64,000 nt of DNA, taken from NCBI RefSeq assembly GCF_000003195.3, contig NC_012879.2, forward strand, positions 25,836,017 through 25,900,016, read 5' to 3'. A model generated the notes under the pieces. The model saw nothing but the letters and a program-made list of their open reading frames with translations, had not been told where the DNA came from and ran no database searches. The position numbers and the translations under genes were made by a program. This DNA comes from Sorghum bicolor. Its lineage: Eukaryota; Streptophyta; Magnoliopsida; Poales; Poaceae. Shown here piece after piece: positions 42,673-53,421 of this stretch; the stretch's first letter is position 1; every line of letters begins with the position of its first letter.

Positions 42673-44206
42673 TGAAAGGTCCAAATGGCTAGAGGGGGGG
42701 GTGAATAGCCTATTCAAGATTTCTACAAACTTCAACTAGACAAGTTGGTTAGTAAAACAAAAGGCGAAGCTATTCTAGCACTAGCACAACTAAGCTATGC
42801 AAGCCACCTACAGAAGTCTAGCAAGAAAGCTAAACACAAGTTACAACAAGAAAGCACAACTACAAACTTGCTACACTCCTAAACAAGAAGACTAAACTAA
42901 ACAAGCTAAACAACTAGCAAGATAAACAAGTAAGTAAAGGAGTGGAGAGTGATTGTTATACCAACGTTGTAGAGTAGAGATATATCCAACCAATCACTCA
43001 CAATCACAAGAGAGTCCTCGGCAAGAGATGACACAAGATTTTTTTACCGAGGTTCACTTGCTTCCCGGCAAGCTAGTCCTCATTGTGGCGATACACCCAC
43101 TTGATGGATCACGAGCTAATTGGCAATCCAAAGCCAAACCCTCAGCGGGTGCCGCACATCCACTCACAAGATGGGGATCCTCCAAGCCACGAGAAATCCA
43201 CTAGAGTAGCCAATTGCGATCACCCGCGGGGAAGGCTCAAGAACCCCTCACAAATCACTTGGTGAGGCTCGAAACAATCTCCAATCACGAGCTCAACACC
43301 ACCGCTGCTCCAAGCCGTCTAGGGCGTCAGGAAACACCCAAGAGTAACAAGAAATCTGCAGCAAACTCAAGAATCAAGTGCCACTAAATGCAATTCTCAA
43401 AGCAATGCACTTGAATCTCACTCAATCTCACTAGGATTAGCAATCAAGCAAGGAGATGAGTGGAGGGAGTGTTCTCTAGCTCAATGTATGTCTCAAGTAA
43501 TCAAATATGCAAGAGTTAACCTCCCAAAGCCGGCCACCAACTATTTACAAGCTCCCTCAAGGAACTAGCCGTTGGCCACCTTCAGTGGGCTGAAAACGGG
43601 GGCACCGGACACTACTAAGTGATCACCGGACGCTCGACCCCCAGCGTCCGGTGCTCAGGGGTAGGCCACGTGTCCTTCTTGAATTCCGCGTGTCAGTTTC
43701 TAATGGCTACCTGCAACACACCGGACGCTCTGCAGGTCCACACCGGACGCGTCCGGTGCACACCGGACTCATGCGCAGAGAGTTCCGCAAACATGCAGTG
43801 TCAACGGACGTGAGCCACCGGACGCACCCTGAGCGTCCGGTGCTCACCGGACTTAAACACAAGGAGGGTTGCAAAACCTCCTTACACCGGACGCTAACCA
43901 CCGGACGCTCTCAGAGTGCGTCCGGTGCTCAACCCTAGCAGGGTCAAGCACACCGGACTCTGAGGCCAGCGTCCGGTGCCTCCGCACTCAGCTCGGTGGG
44001 ATTCGGCGCTTTTGAGAAAAATAAGTGTATATTTTCTATTGCGCCGGTGAGAAATTTGGAGAAGTCGCGGGAGTGTTTTCTCTCTGAGAAACACTCACCG
44101 GACGCCGGCGGGAGGGAGAGAGGAACCCACACCCCTCTCAACCTTAGGAACTCCACCTCCTTTGTAAATGAGCTAACACCAACAAGTGTCCACCACCAAA
44201 GTGCAC
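42673..44206 (-). repeat. SIRE-type LTR on the minus strand, truncated
   Basis: It opens TGAAAGGTCCAAATGG, the complement of the SIRE LTR end at 31544, and matches that LTR (complement) to about 43330. The centre differs: instead of the GGAAGTTCC array it carries CACCGGACGC and GCGTCCGGTG words (about 43600-44110). It stops at 44206, where another LTR begins, so its distal end is displaced. Confidence 0.85.
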
Positions 44207-45856
44207 TGTTGGGTATTCTTAACATCATTACCAAAAGTAGACAGTTTTCTAATTCTAGAAACGGTGCCAAAAATGTCAAATCTATCCCTCATACCACTTA
44301 AGCCAAGTTGTCATCCCCAGCATGACATGAGAGACGTGGTATTGAAATATGCAATTGCTCTTCTAAATAAATAATGAATGGAATCTGCAAGCGCACAGAT
44401 TAATACCGATGTAGCATTTTAACCGGGAAGTATTCCACGTATCGTTATTTATATTTTTACCACTGTGAAGGGATTAACAACCATCAATATTGATTATACA
44501 ATAGAATATGAGATTGAGTATCTATCATTGCATATATAATTGAGGACATTTATCTAACTCTTTCATACAGGGATAAGTGTCACATAAAAGATATATGAAA
44601 TAATGAATAGAGACAAGATAATTAATCTGATCAGCATAACTTAGCCACATAATAAATATGATAAGCACCTCAATTAGATACTATAGAAAGTCATTAGCAT
44701 GGTATTAGAACGAACTACAAGAATATTCCCTAAGTTATTCTCAACTATATAGTCTAGCATTATCATAGTTAGTGCAAGCATACTTAGCAATCATTGCGAG
44801 ACAAGACTACGCCCATGCATAGTGATATTAGCAAGGTAAATGAGAAACATAGCAATCACTCCCCTGTAATAATATTGCTCTGCCAGCCCAATACACGAGA
44901 GGGGGACTATATAAGAATCAATGAAGCTGTCACTATCACGAACTACCCCACGATCTGGCATATTGGGTACAATCGCAGATAAATACGGTATAAGCACCAC
45001 GCCTACACAATATCTATCATTTACCCATGGATCTGATGGATAAATGTTATACGATCCTAAGCATGTATGTAGATCCAATCTAACTAAGCCAAGTTCATAA
45101 CTATAATAAACTAAGGACAATATAATCTTGAATATAAACAAGTAGAGCAGAGTCATAAGCAATATATTGAAGTAGAACAAAGTCATATTTATAATATTAA
45201 AGAACAAAGATGATTAGAAGAACAATTAGAGAATTACCAAGAATCCTCTTGACAGATCCGGAAACCAATCGAAGATTGACTCCTTCTAGTTCTAATCCTA
45301 TGTAGCTATGCTAATCTAGATGTCTAATTGATGTGGTGGCTCTAATCTTGTTCAGAGGCTTCTTCTCCCTTGAGAATAATGAATTAGGGTTCACAGGCTC
45401 TCCTCCTCTAGGGGCCAGGGGGCCTGGTTTTATAGTCCCTTCAAGTGAATATGGGCCGTTGGATCAAACCGACATTGATTTAACGGTTATCCTTGATCCT
45501 TTAGGTCGGTGGAGATCTTTCCCGAAAGAGAGTCCTGTTTGGACTCCAGGAGGGGGCGGGCACCCAGGTCAACTGGGCGGGCGCCCACGGCCTGGCTCCG
45601 TTCGGCCTCTGCTTCCTTATCGTGGCTTCTGGAGTCTTCTAGATGTAAGATAATTGTGCGGCACGTTGATATCTCTATGTAATCCCGATGTGTGGGCCTT
45701 TTTTCCGTATTCCCTGATAACCCCCTGCAGAAATAGACAAACACCAAAACTCGTGGAATTCTGTCAGATAAAACCCTAAGTCTAGATGTTGGTTGCATTT
45801 GGATCCTTTTCTTTGTTTATTTGATAATTAAATTTGATACTTAAGGACCATCAACA
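44207..45856 (-). repeat. 1650-bp LTR with an Athila U3 and a different R/U5
   Basis: The U3 (45856 leftward to about 45440) matches the nested Athila LTR. From just before its TATA box (GGGACTATAAAACC, minus strand, about 45430) through the next ~900 bp it diverges, then the last ~100 bp again resembles the Athila LTR end. The extra middle makes it about 420 bp longer. Confidence 0.75.
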
Positions 45857-47903
45857 AACTCCCCCAAGCTTACCTCTTGCTCGTCCCTGAGCAAGGATAG
45901 ACTCAGTGATGGATCTGAAGTTGTTGCAATGCCGTTAAAAATTGACGGTACACATGCTTTTAAATAAGATCTTATCTCTGAGTTAGAGTAAACTGTTAAG
46001 ACTTAAAACTTACTTACTTTACCTTTCACCATGGGACTTGTAACCGTCACTTCTGTCTTGAGTGGTTAAAAGATAGAACAGTCTAGTCAAGTGCCATGTC
46101 TCTTACTCTTGATCAGCTATAGCTCTGAAGTTTTTGCAGATTTTCAAATAAAACTCAGAGATTCCTTGTATGACTCTCTCAGATCTCTCTTTTGTGGTAT
46201 TTCTAGATCCTTACCAAGGCAGTGATGGTATATGCCTTCTCTCAATATATATGGTATTTATGGTATAAAGCATATTGCCTTCTCTCTCACCTTACTCTAA
46301 TAAGGCTTTAATATCTGGAGCTCATAGGTGGGAGATAAAATATACATACTTACAAGACATTTATTGTATAGTCAAACCATGGATCCAAAGAAACAAATCA
46401 ATAAGTCAAATCAATATGTGCATGTGTGGCGAATGAATGGTGTATGGTGATAATGGTGATAACAATGGTGAAAGTCTAATTCTTTTGCTCTTTGAGGGGA
46501 TACATACCTTTCTTGCTTTTTGAAACTTTCTGAGGAGAATGAGATGCTCTATATTTTCTTTTTTCTTTCCTCTCAGGCGGGTATCTTGTACCCCTAATTC
46601 TACTGTCGGACACTTGTCCATTTTTACCTCTCGTCTCACTTTTTCTTTCTTTCGAGGTTTCGGGCACTTGCCCCTTTTTATTTCCTCGTATTTCTTTTTT
46701 TTTCTCTTTTTTTAGAGCACTCATCTCTTGAGATAATATAGTAAGTGGTAGTAACAAGATAAGTTGAGAATTTATTTCACAGGGGAAAACAGAAATATTT
46801 TTGGCTATTCTCTCCCGGATCAGGAGTAGAATATTTTTAGGTGATTCTGGAGATGGAAATGAATGGATATATGTGGATGGTACTTCCGGAGTAGAAGCAG
46901 CATATGTGAGTGAACGTGCAAGTGAAATCTTGATTTAACCACATGACAAGCTCCTAAGGGTCTACACACCTTGACCACACTCAATGCTCATAAGTAGTAA
47001 AAAAGTAAATGTGTGGCTCAAAGTCTAGCAAGCATGTATATGTGACTGTGGTAGGAATTTAAACTCTCATCATACAGGAACTCATCATGCAATATTTTAA
47101 AGATTTTCAAAGATAAAATTCTCTAGAATTCTAGCATCTCTAGGAACAGATAAACAGCAGCTCAACCTTCCCATATCATATCCGTTAACAACTTAGACTT
47201 CAGATCAAGTTTTCTTCCCACAAGTTGAGGTTTCGAGCAAGCTTTAAATCATAACAGTTATGTCTAAACTTGAGAGAGAACTTTCAAATTTTAAAATTGG
47301 GCAGAGCAACTATTCATCATATCCATGCTAGAGTTTTATTATTAAGATTCAGATTAGCATAGCCACTTTATTTATTTATTAAACACACTAAGCAAAAGAT
47401 ATATATATATATATATATATAAGCATAAAATCTTTATTTGGTTTTTCATAGTTATGTATATTTATATTTTAATATAGTATAAGTATAAAGATAGATAGAA
47501 ATATTTAGCGGGATAAATGGGGGTGCTCTCCCCCAAGCTGAATTTTGACGTAATTTCTCTTGATGTAGCTAGCAGGTGGCAGAGGTGTATTTGAAAGTCG
47601 GCAGTATCTTGACAGCGATTAGAATGTCCTCCGTCTGCTAGTCTTCTTGATTTTTAAATTATGTGGAGCTCAAATAGGCAACAAAGCTTTGTGGAACTGA
47701 TTAAGTGTTAGCATAAATATCTAGCCTTTATCATGTTGAGTCTCCTCAATAAATGTTACTCTCTATTTTTATATTTTTGTTTTATAGAGCAGAAAAAATA
47801 TTTTTATGCCACCACAGTGAATGTACTTATGGGTTTTATGCCACTCGTATACTCACACGGGGCTTACTGTTTTTTAACATTTTTATTTTTTTTAGGATAG
47901 TAT
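44207..47903 (-). mobile_element. Athila relative on the minus strand, partial
   Basis: The 3' LTR (44207-45856) and 3' internal DNA (45857-47903) are present; the 5' part lies beyond the SIRE insertion at 47904. The LTR termini are TGTTGG and TCAACA in plus reading. The internal part is the complement of 25180-27213 of the nested Athila element, including the CTCCCCCAAGCT polypurine tract and an AT microsatellite near 47400. No coding domain is present in the visible part. Confidence 0.85.
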
Positions 47904-49452
47904 TGAAAGAGCATCTAGGCCCCTAGTGATTTCGGTGATTAATGACATTATTGATTACTATGACTAACGTGTGTTTTGCAGAGGCAAAGTCATAGGTAAG
48001 GTCATGGTATATAGGTACTCGATGGACAGGGACGTACGTGCCTACTTAATAGTGGAAATCGTTTTCGGTTTTCAAAGGATGGATGGACATCGTCAAGACT
48101 AGACTAAGTCTAAGTGCCATATGGTGAAGAAGGGCACTTAGAGTAGTTTAGGACTTTGTTTTCCTTTGACCGTACTATTAAGAGGGGCTTTGATCTAGTA
48201 GCTTGACTTAGGCAAGGCTTTAGGTTTAGGTGTGGTGCACACTTGGTAAACCCAGCCCTAGGCAGCTCAAACATAGTCCTTAGATCGAGAGGAACCAACT
48301 TTGTTTTGGAGCAATCGCGTTTCGACGAAGTTTGGGTGCCCAAAGGGGCACCGGACGCTGCACCGGACGCTCTGTAAGTGCGTCCGGTGAGGTTCTTAGC
48401 CGTTAGAACAGGCCAGTGTTTAGGGTTAGGCACCGGACGCTAGCACCGGACGCACCGGGTAGCGTCCGGTCCCTTACCCACGGAGCTTGCAAAGTTCCCC
48501 TGAGCACCGAACGCTAGCACCAGACGCACCGGGTAGCGTCCGGTCCCATGCGCAGGGAGCATGTAAAGTCTTCCCGAGCACCGGACGGTGCACCGGACGC
48601 TGAGAGTTAGCGTCCGGTGACCTGTCAGAGTCAAGCGCAGGTAGCCGTTATGAAGCACCGGACGCTCGGTGCAGTGCGTCCGGTGCAACATAATGTGCGT
48701 CCGGTGACCCCGTTTTCAGTGGAAAACGGTTGGCCGACCTTTGGACTTGGTGGATAGTATTTATACTCCTCCACCTCGTCCATGAGATCTCTCTTGCCCA
48801 TTTGAACATCAGAGAAACTTGTTTGTGGAGCAAGAGAGTTGCAAGAGCCTAGAGAGGATTGAGTTTTGAGTGAATTCTTGAGAGAATCCTCCTCTAGTGA
48901 GTTCCAAGAGTCAAGTGTGCATCCACCACTCTCTAGTGCCTTGTTTGGGTCAAGTGTGAGTTCTTTGCTTGTTACTCTTGGTGATCGCCATCACCTAGAC
49001 GGTTCGGTGGTGATTGGAGGCATGAATATCACCCGGAGTTCTTGTGGGTGGCTCGTGTCAAGCTTGTGAGCGGTTTTGGGCGATTCACCGCGACGGAGTG
49101 TCGAAGAATCAGCCCGTAGAGAGCACTTGGTCCTTGCGCGGACCAAGGGGGAGCAAGACCCTTGCGCGGGTGCTCCAACGAGGACTAGTGGAGAGTGGCG
49201 ACTCTCCGATACCTCAGCAAAACATCGCCGAGCATTTTCTTCCACTACTCCTTTACTTTCTAGCATTTGCTTTGTGCTTTTACATTATTAGAATTGCCAT
49301 GCTAGAATATGATTGGAACTAGGTTGCATAACTTTTATCCGGTAGCTCTCTAAGTCACACTAGGCACAAGGGGTTGAATTGGAGCTTATAGGTTGCTTAA
49401 ATTTTTAGAGAAGCCCAATTCACCCCCCCTCTTGGGCATCTTGATCCTTTCA
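47904..49452 (+). repeat. 5' LTR of the second SIRE element (1549 bp)
   Basis: Starts TGAAAGAGCATC and ends GATCCTTTCA. It contains a GTCCGGTG array (48349-48710) before a TATA-like TATTTATACTCC (about 48757). Confidence 0.9.
48349..48710. repeat. array of CACCGGACGC/GCGTCCGGTG hairpins, about 75-bp period
   Basis: Units start at 48349, 48431, 48505, 48579 and 48656. Each has CACCGGACGC on the left and GCGTCCGGT(G) on the right, so each unit can fold back. Spacings are 82, 74, 74 and 77 bp. It occupies the same LTR position as the GGAAGTTCC array of the first SIRE element. Confidence 0.8.
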
Positions 49453-49504
49453 ATTGGTATCAGAGCCTAGTGCTCATTATTTAGGCTTCACCGCCTAGAG
49501 AAAG

Positions 49505-51526
49505 ATGTCTAACGGGGATGGACCGCCACCCATGTTCGATGGGGATGACTTCCCGTATTGGAAAATACGGATGGAGTCATACCTTGAGGCATGCGATGTA
49601 AAGTGCCTAAAAGCCGCGACCGAAGGGTTTGCCCCTCCGGAAAGAGCCACCGCTCTTACTCCACAAGAGCAAGAAAACGAGAAGTGGAATGCAAAGGCCA
49701 AAAACCACATCTTTAGAGGTCTTTGCAAAGAGGTGTTCAACCGTGTTCGGAGCCACAAAACCGCCAATGAACTTTGGAAGGAACTTTGTGCGCTCCATGA
49801 GGGAACTAAGAGTGAACGCGAGGAACGCTATCACCTAGTGATGAACAAGCTTAATACATTTGAAATGGTTCCTAAAGAAAATGCTAATGAAATGTATTCT
49901 CGCTTGAATGTCATTGTAGAGGAGCTAAATGGACTTGGGCTTACACAAATGACTACGGCGGATGTAGCAAGGAAGATACTATGTGTGCTTCCCATTGAGA
50001 AATATGGGCACATAGTAACCGTGCTTCATCAAGGCGATCTTTCCACCGCTACACCAACCACCATATTGGGGAAGATCAATGCTCATGAGATGTACATGCA
50101 CATGAACCCTCAAGATGGCTCCTCGTCGGCCAAGAAAGAAAAGAAGGACTTGGCTCTCAAAGCTTCTCACAAGGGCAAAGCCAAGAAGATTGAAGTTGAG
50201 TCATCAACTTCAAGTGATGATGATGCATCTATTGCCCTCTTGGTGAGAAGAACCACCAAGATGTTGAAGAAGCTCAACAAGAATGGAGTCAACTTTGACT
50301 CCAAGAAGAAGAAGTTCTTCACAAGTAGCAAGAGGAAGCCCATCTCCGAGATGGATTGCTACAATTGTGGTGAGCTTGGTCATCTTGCTCATCAATGTCC
50401 AAAGCCCAAGAAGGACAAGTACAAGAAGAAGAACAAAGAGCAAGATGACTCAAGTGATGATGAGAAAAATGACAAGAAGCAATACAAGAAGAAAGGTGGC
50501 AAGAAGAAGGAGCACTACAAGAAGAAAAATGGCAAGGCTTATATTGTTGGTGATTGGCTCACCGACATTGAAAGCTCAAGTGGTGACCCCTCCGGCAATG
50601 AAAGTGATGATGAGAAGGTTGCCGCTATCGCCATCGATGCTCCATCATCATCATCTTCACCACCATCTACATCCTCTACACACCTATGCCTTATGGCCAA
50701 AGGTGACCGGAAGGTACAAAGTGAGGATGAGAGTAGTGAAAGTGATAGTGAATATGAATCACCCTCTTATGATGAACTTGTAAAATTGCTAAACAAATAC
50801 ACAAAAGTCATAAGAAAGACTAGAAGTGAAAATGAAAAGCTTGAACTTGAAAATGATACACTTCTAGCAAAGCTTAACTCTAGTGATGAGCTTAGAGAAC
50901 AAAATGAGATCATGACCACTAAGCTCAAGGAGCTCAAACTCTCTCTAAAAGAGCTCAAAGAAAAACATGATAAACTTGAGAGTGTTCATGATGAGCTTAT
51001 CACTAGATATAGAGCAATGAAAGAAGAACTAACAACTCTAAAAGCAAACTATGACAACCTTGAGATTGCTTATGAACTTGCAATTGATGAAACACATGTT
51101 GCTACTAACAATGTTGCTAAGCTTGATGTAGCCACATCTTGTGATGACTTACTTGTGAAGAGCACAAGCAAATGTGTTGATTGCAAGGGCAAGAAAGTGG
51201 TAGTGGCCGAGAGTTATGAGGACACTATCAAGCTCAAGAATGGAATTGTCATGCTCTAGAAAGAGTTGCAAGAACAAGCCAAGCACAAGACCAATGTGAT
51301 TGAGTCAATTGATCAAGACAAGAAGCTTGCATATGAGAACAAGTTGCTCAAGGAAGAAAATCAATATCTCAAGCTTGGTTTGATGTATGACAAGCAAGAA
51401 GAAGATGAGACTTTCATCTTGGATGAGTTAGCTAGCAACAATGACCCAATCATCAAGAAGCTAACTCAAGAGAACAACAAGCTCAAGAAAGAGAAGGAAC
51501 ACCTAACCATGGGGTTAGCAAAGTTC
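49505..51526 (+). pseudogene. gag of the second SIRE element, one stop, then cut
   Basis: The ATG at 49505 opens MSNGDGPPPMFDGDDF. A canonical zinc knuckle CYNCGELGHLAHQC lies near residue 286, flanked by Lys-rich tracts. Acidic/Ser-rich tracts and a long coiled coil (residues about 430-580) follow. TAG at 51257-51259 interrupts the frame, which then continues open (QEQAKHKTNVIES) until the Tat LTR at 51527. Confidence 0.88.
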
Positions 51527-52492
51527 TGTCGGTGTTTTTCCCCCGGGGGGTCACACCAACGAGTAAATTTGTATGCGTGCTCCCTTTCTCGGATGGTGAT
51601 GCAAGAAGACACAGAGATTTATCCTGGTTCGGGCAAGAGAAGGCCCTACGTCCAGCGGGGGGAGAGAGTTTGTATTATCTTGCACCTAAGTGCTTGTACA
51701 GGGGCGAATACAAGCGTGGTATGAAGTGTGGAGCTCTACTACGTATGAGCGTGGTCTTGTGTCGTGATCAGGCTATAGTTCCAAGGAAGGGCCTAGGGTA
51801 CATGTATAGGCGTAGGAATTGGAGTCGATAGCAGCATGGATCGCTGACCTACTCGAGGTTTCCGTACCGGCATGCCCTCGAGCCGTCCCGTCTTAATAGC
51901 CTGGTGATGATCACGCGTGCCCTTGCATTCTGCTCTGCGCGCCGTCTTGGATTGGTTCGGCAGATGCACGTTTATATGGCTCGGCGGCAAATCCGGCGGA
52001 GCGGTTACGGCGTGGTCAGTCGACGCCCGACTCGTCTCCAGGAAGGAGCCTGGTGAAGTCGAGGGTCGGACGCCGTACGAGGTGTCGATATCTGGAGCGC
52101 TGACCTTGGGTGTCTCGAGGGGATCCCGATTAGACGTTCCATCCTTGTTTCCCGCGTCCTGACACGCCCTGGGTCGTTCGGTGGGAAGGCTGCAAAAAGA
52201 ACGATGGGACAGAAGCCTCCCGTGACCCGTGTGTTAGGTGGGAAAGCGTCAGGTGCATTAAATGCCCTGGCTCTCGTGCGCGCGTCAGGCGGCGGACAGT
52301 GTCCTTGCGCTCGACGCCTCTCGGTTCGCTCGAGCCCGCTTCCGTATTCGACGGCAGTTGTCGCTCGAGCCCTGACCGATTCGCTCGACGCTATTTCCGT
52401 CTTCGAGGCTGCGGCCGTCGATGGCCGCGCGTGTGTACGGATGGTCTCGTTATACGCATTGGTGAGGGTACCCCTCGTTGATACCCTCGACA
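51527..52492 (-). repeat. 3' LTR of the Tat element (966 bp)
   Basis: The ends TGTCGG and CGACA form a short inverted repeat, flanked by the SIRE gag on the left and the element's polypurine tract on the right. It cuts the SIRE gag codons for KF. Its partner is not in the window. Confidence 0.85.
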
Positions 52493-53280
52493 GTAGCCCC
52501 CGAGTCTTCATTCGAGCGCTGGCGCTCGAGTGGAGACTTTCGTTTTTACGGTCGAGCTTCCACGGGGGCGCGCGAGTGACCCCGCGGGGGTAGCCCCCGA
52601 GCCCTCGAGGGAGTATTTAACTCCTTCGAGGGTTATTTCGCCAAATTTGCAGAAACGCTGTCAACACCCGTGGTGGAAGGTTCTGTTCGGCTTTGCCTTG
52701 CGTGGAGGTTTCGACGTACTCTCGATAGAGCGAGCGCCTTCCACCCCAGATTGAGTTCCTAGCGGGTAGTCCAAGTGAGAACCTGTGCCCCTTTCGAGGG
52801 GGTCAGCTGTAGCCCGGAGGCGTCCTCATAAAGCAGGGTCGACGTGGTCGGGGATACCGGTCTCATTCGATAGAGTCCAGCGGCTCGATGCCTCCCTTCG
52901 GGGGGATTCCACTCGACTGTCTCGACCCTACCTTGGACATCGCCAGCGAGTCCTCGAGGCGGGCCTCGATTTTCGACCACTCGCTGGGGATCCCTGACTC
53001 TTGGTGCTCGAGATCGGCTGTCGAAGCCTTTCGACGGGCCAGCCATCGACCTCTCGAGACTATCGTGGGTGCATACCTTGGCTTACGAAGTAAGGAAGCT
53101 GCCGTGCCGGTTCGTCTTTCTGCCCGTTGGGCGCACCTTTTGAGGTAAGTGACGTTGCGACACTGTATCGGCGGGGAATTCGGAGCGTCCGGCCTGTGAG
53201 GAGAGAAAGGACGATTAGGTGGCGCATTTAAGGGAGGGAGTTACCTTATTTCTCGGATCTGTCCGTTGGCGGACTGCTGC
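52493..53280. other. Tat region between the LTR and the antisense gene
   Basis: GC-rich DNA with many TCGAG words. A second GTAGCCCCCGAG polypurine-like copy lies at about 52590, and a related GGTAGCCCCCGAGGGGG near 58110. No supported ORF. It probably holds upstream promoter sequence for the antisense gene. Confidence 0.55.
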
Positions 53281-53289
53281 CTATAAATA
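53281..53289 (+). promoter_or_regulatory. TATA box of the antisense gene
   Basis: CTATAAATA lies 141 bp upstream of the ATG at 53422 in a C/T-rich leader, typical of plant core promoters. It is outside the LTR, so this gene seems to have its own promoter. Confidence 0.65.
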
Positions 53290-53421
53290 CGTCGTGGCGT
53301 CGCCGCCGTTCCTCTCCCTTCCGCCTTCTCGCTTTTATTCTCTCGTTGCCTTTGCTTTCTCGCCGTCTCACGCGCACACGCCTCCTCGAGCTGTAGTGAA
53401 TCCACCGTCCCTCCAGCCGAG

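Larger units (their letters stand above)
47904..51526 (+). mobile_element. second SIRE-type copia element, truncated by Tat
   Basis: The 5' LTR is followed by a perfect Met-tRNA primer site (TGGTATCAGAGCC at 49455-49467) and a long gag. The element is cut at 51527 within the coiled-coil part of gag. PR, integrase and RT must lie beyond the Tat element, outside the window. The 5-mer AGTAT (47899-47903) is its expected left TSD copy. Confidence 0.92.

Noticed and set aside
48349..48710. regularly spaced repeats considered as a CRISPR-like array
   Set aside because: The repeats are hairpin words inside a plant LTR, spacers are not unique, and the genome is eukaryotic.
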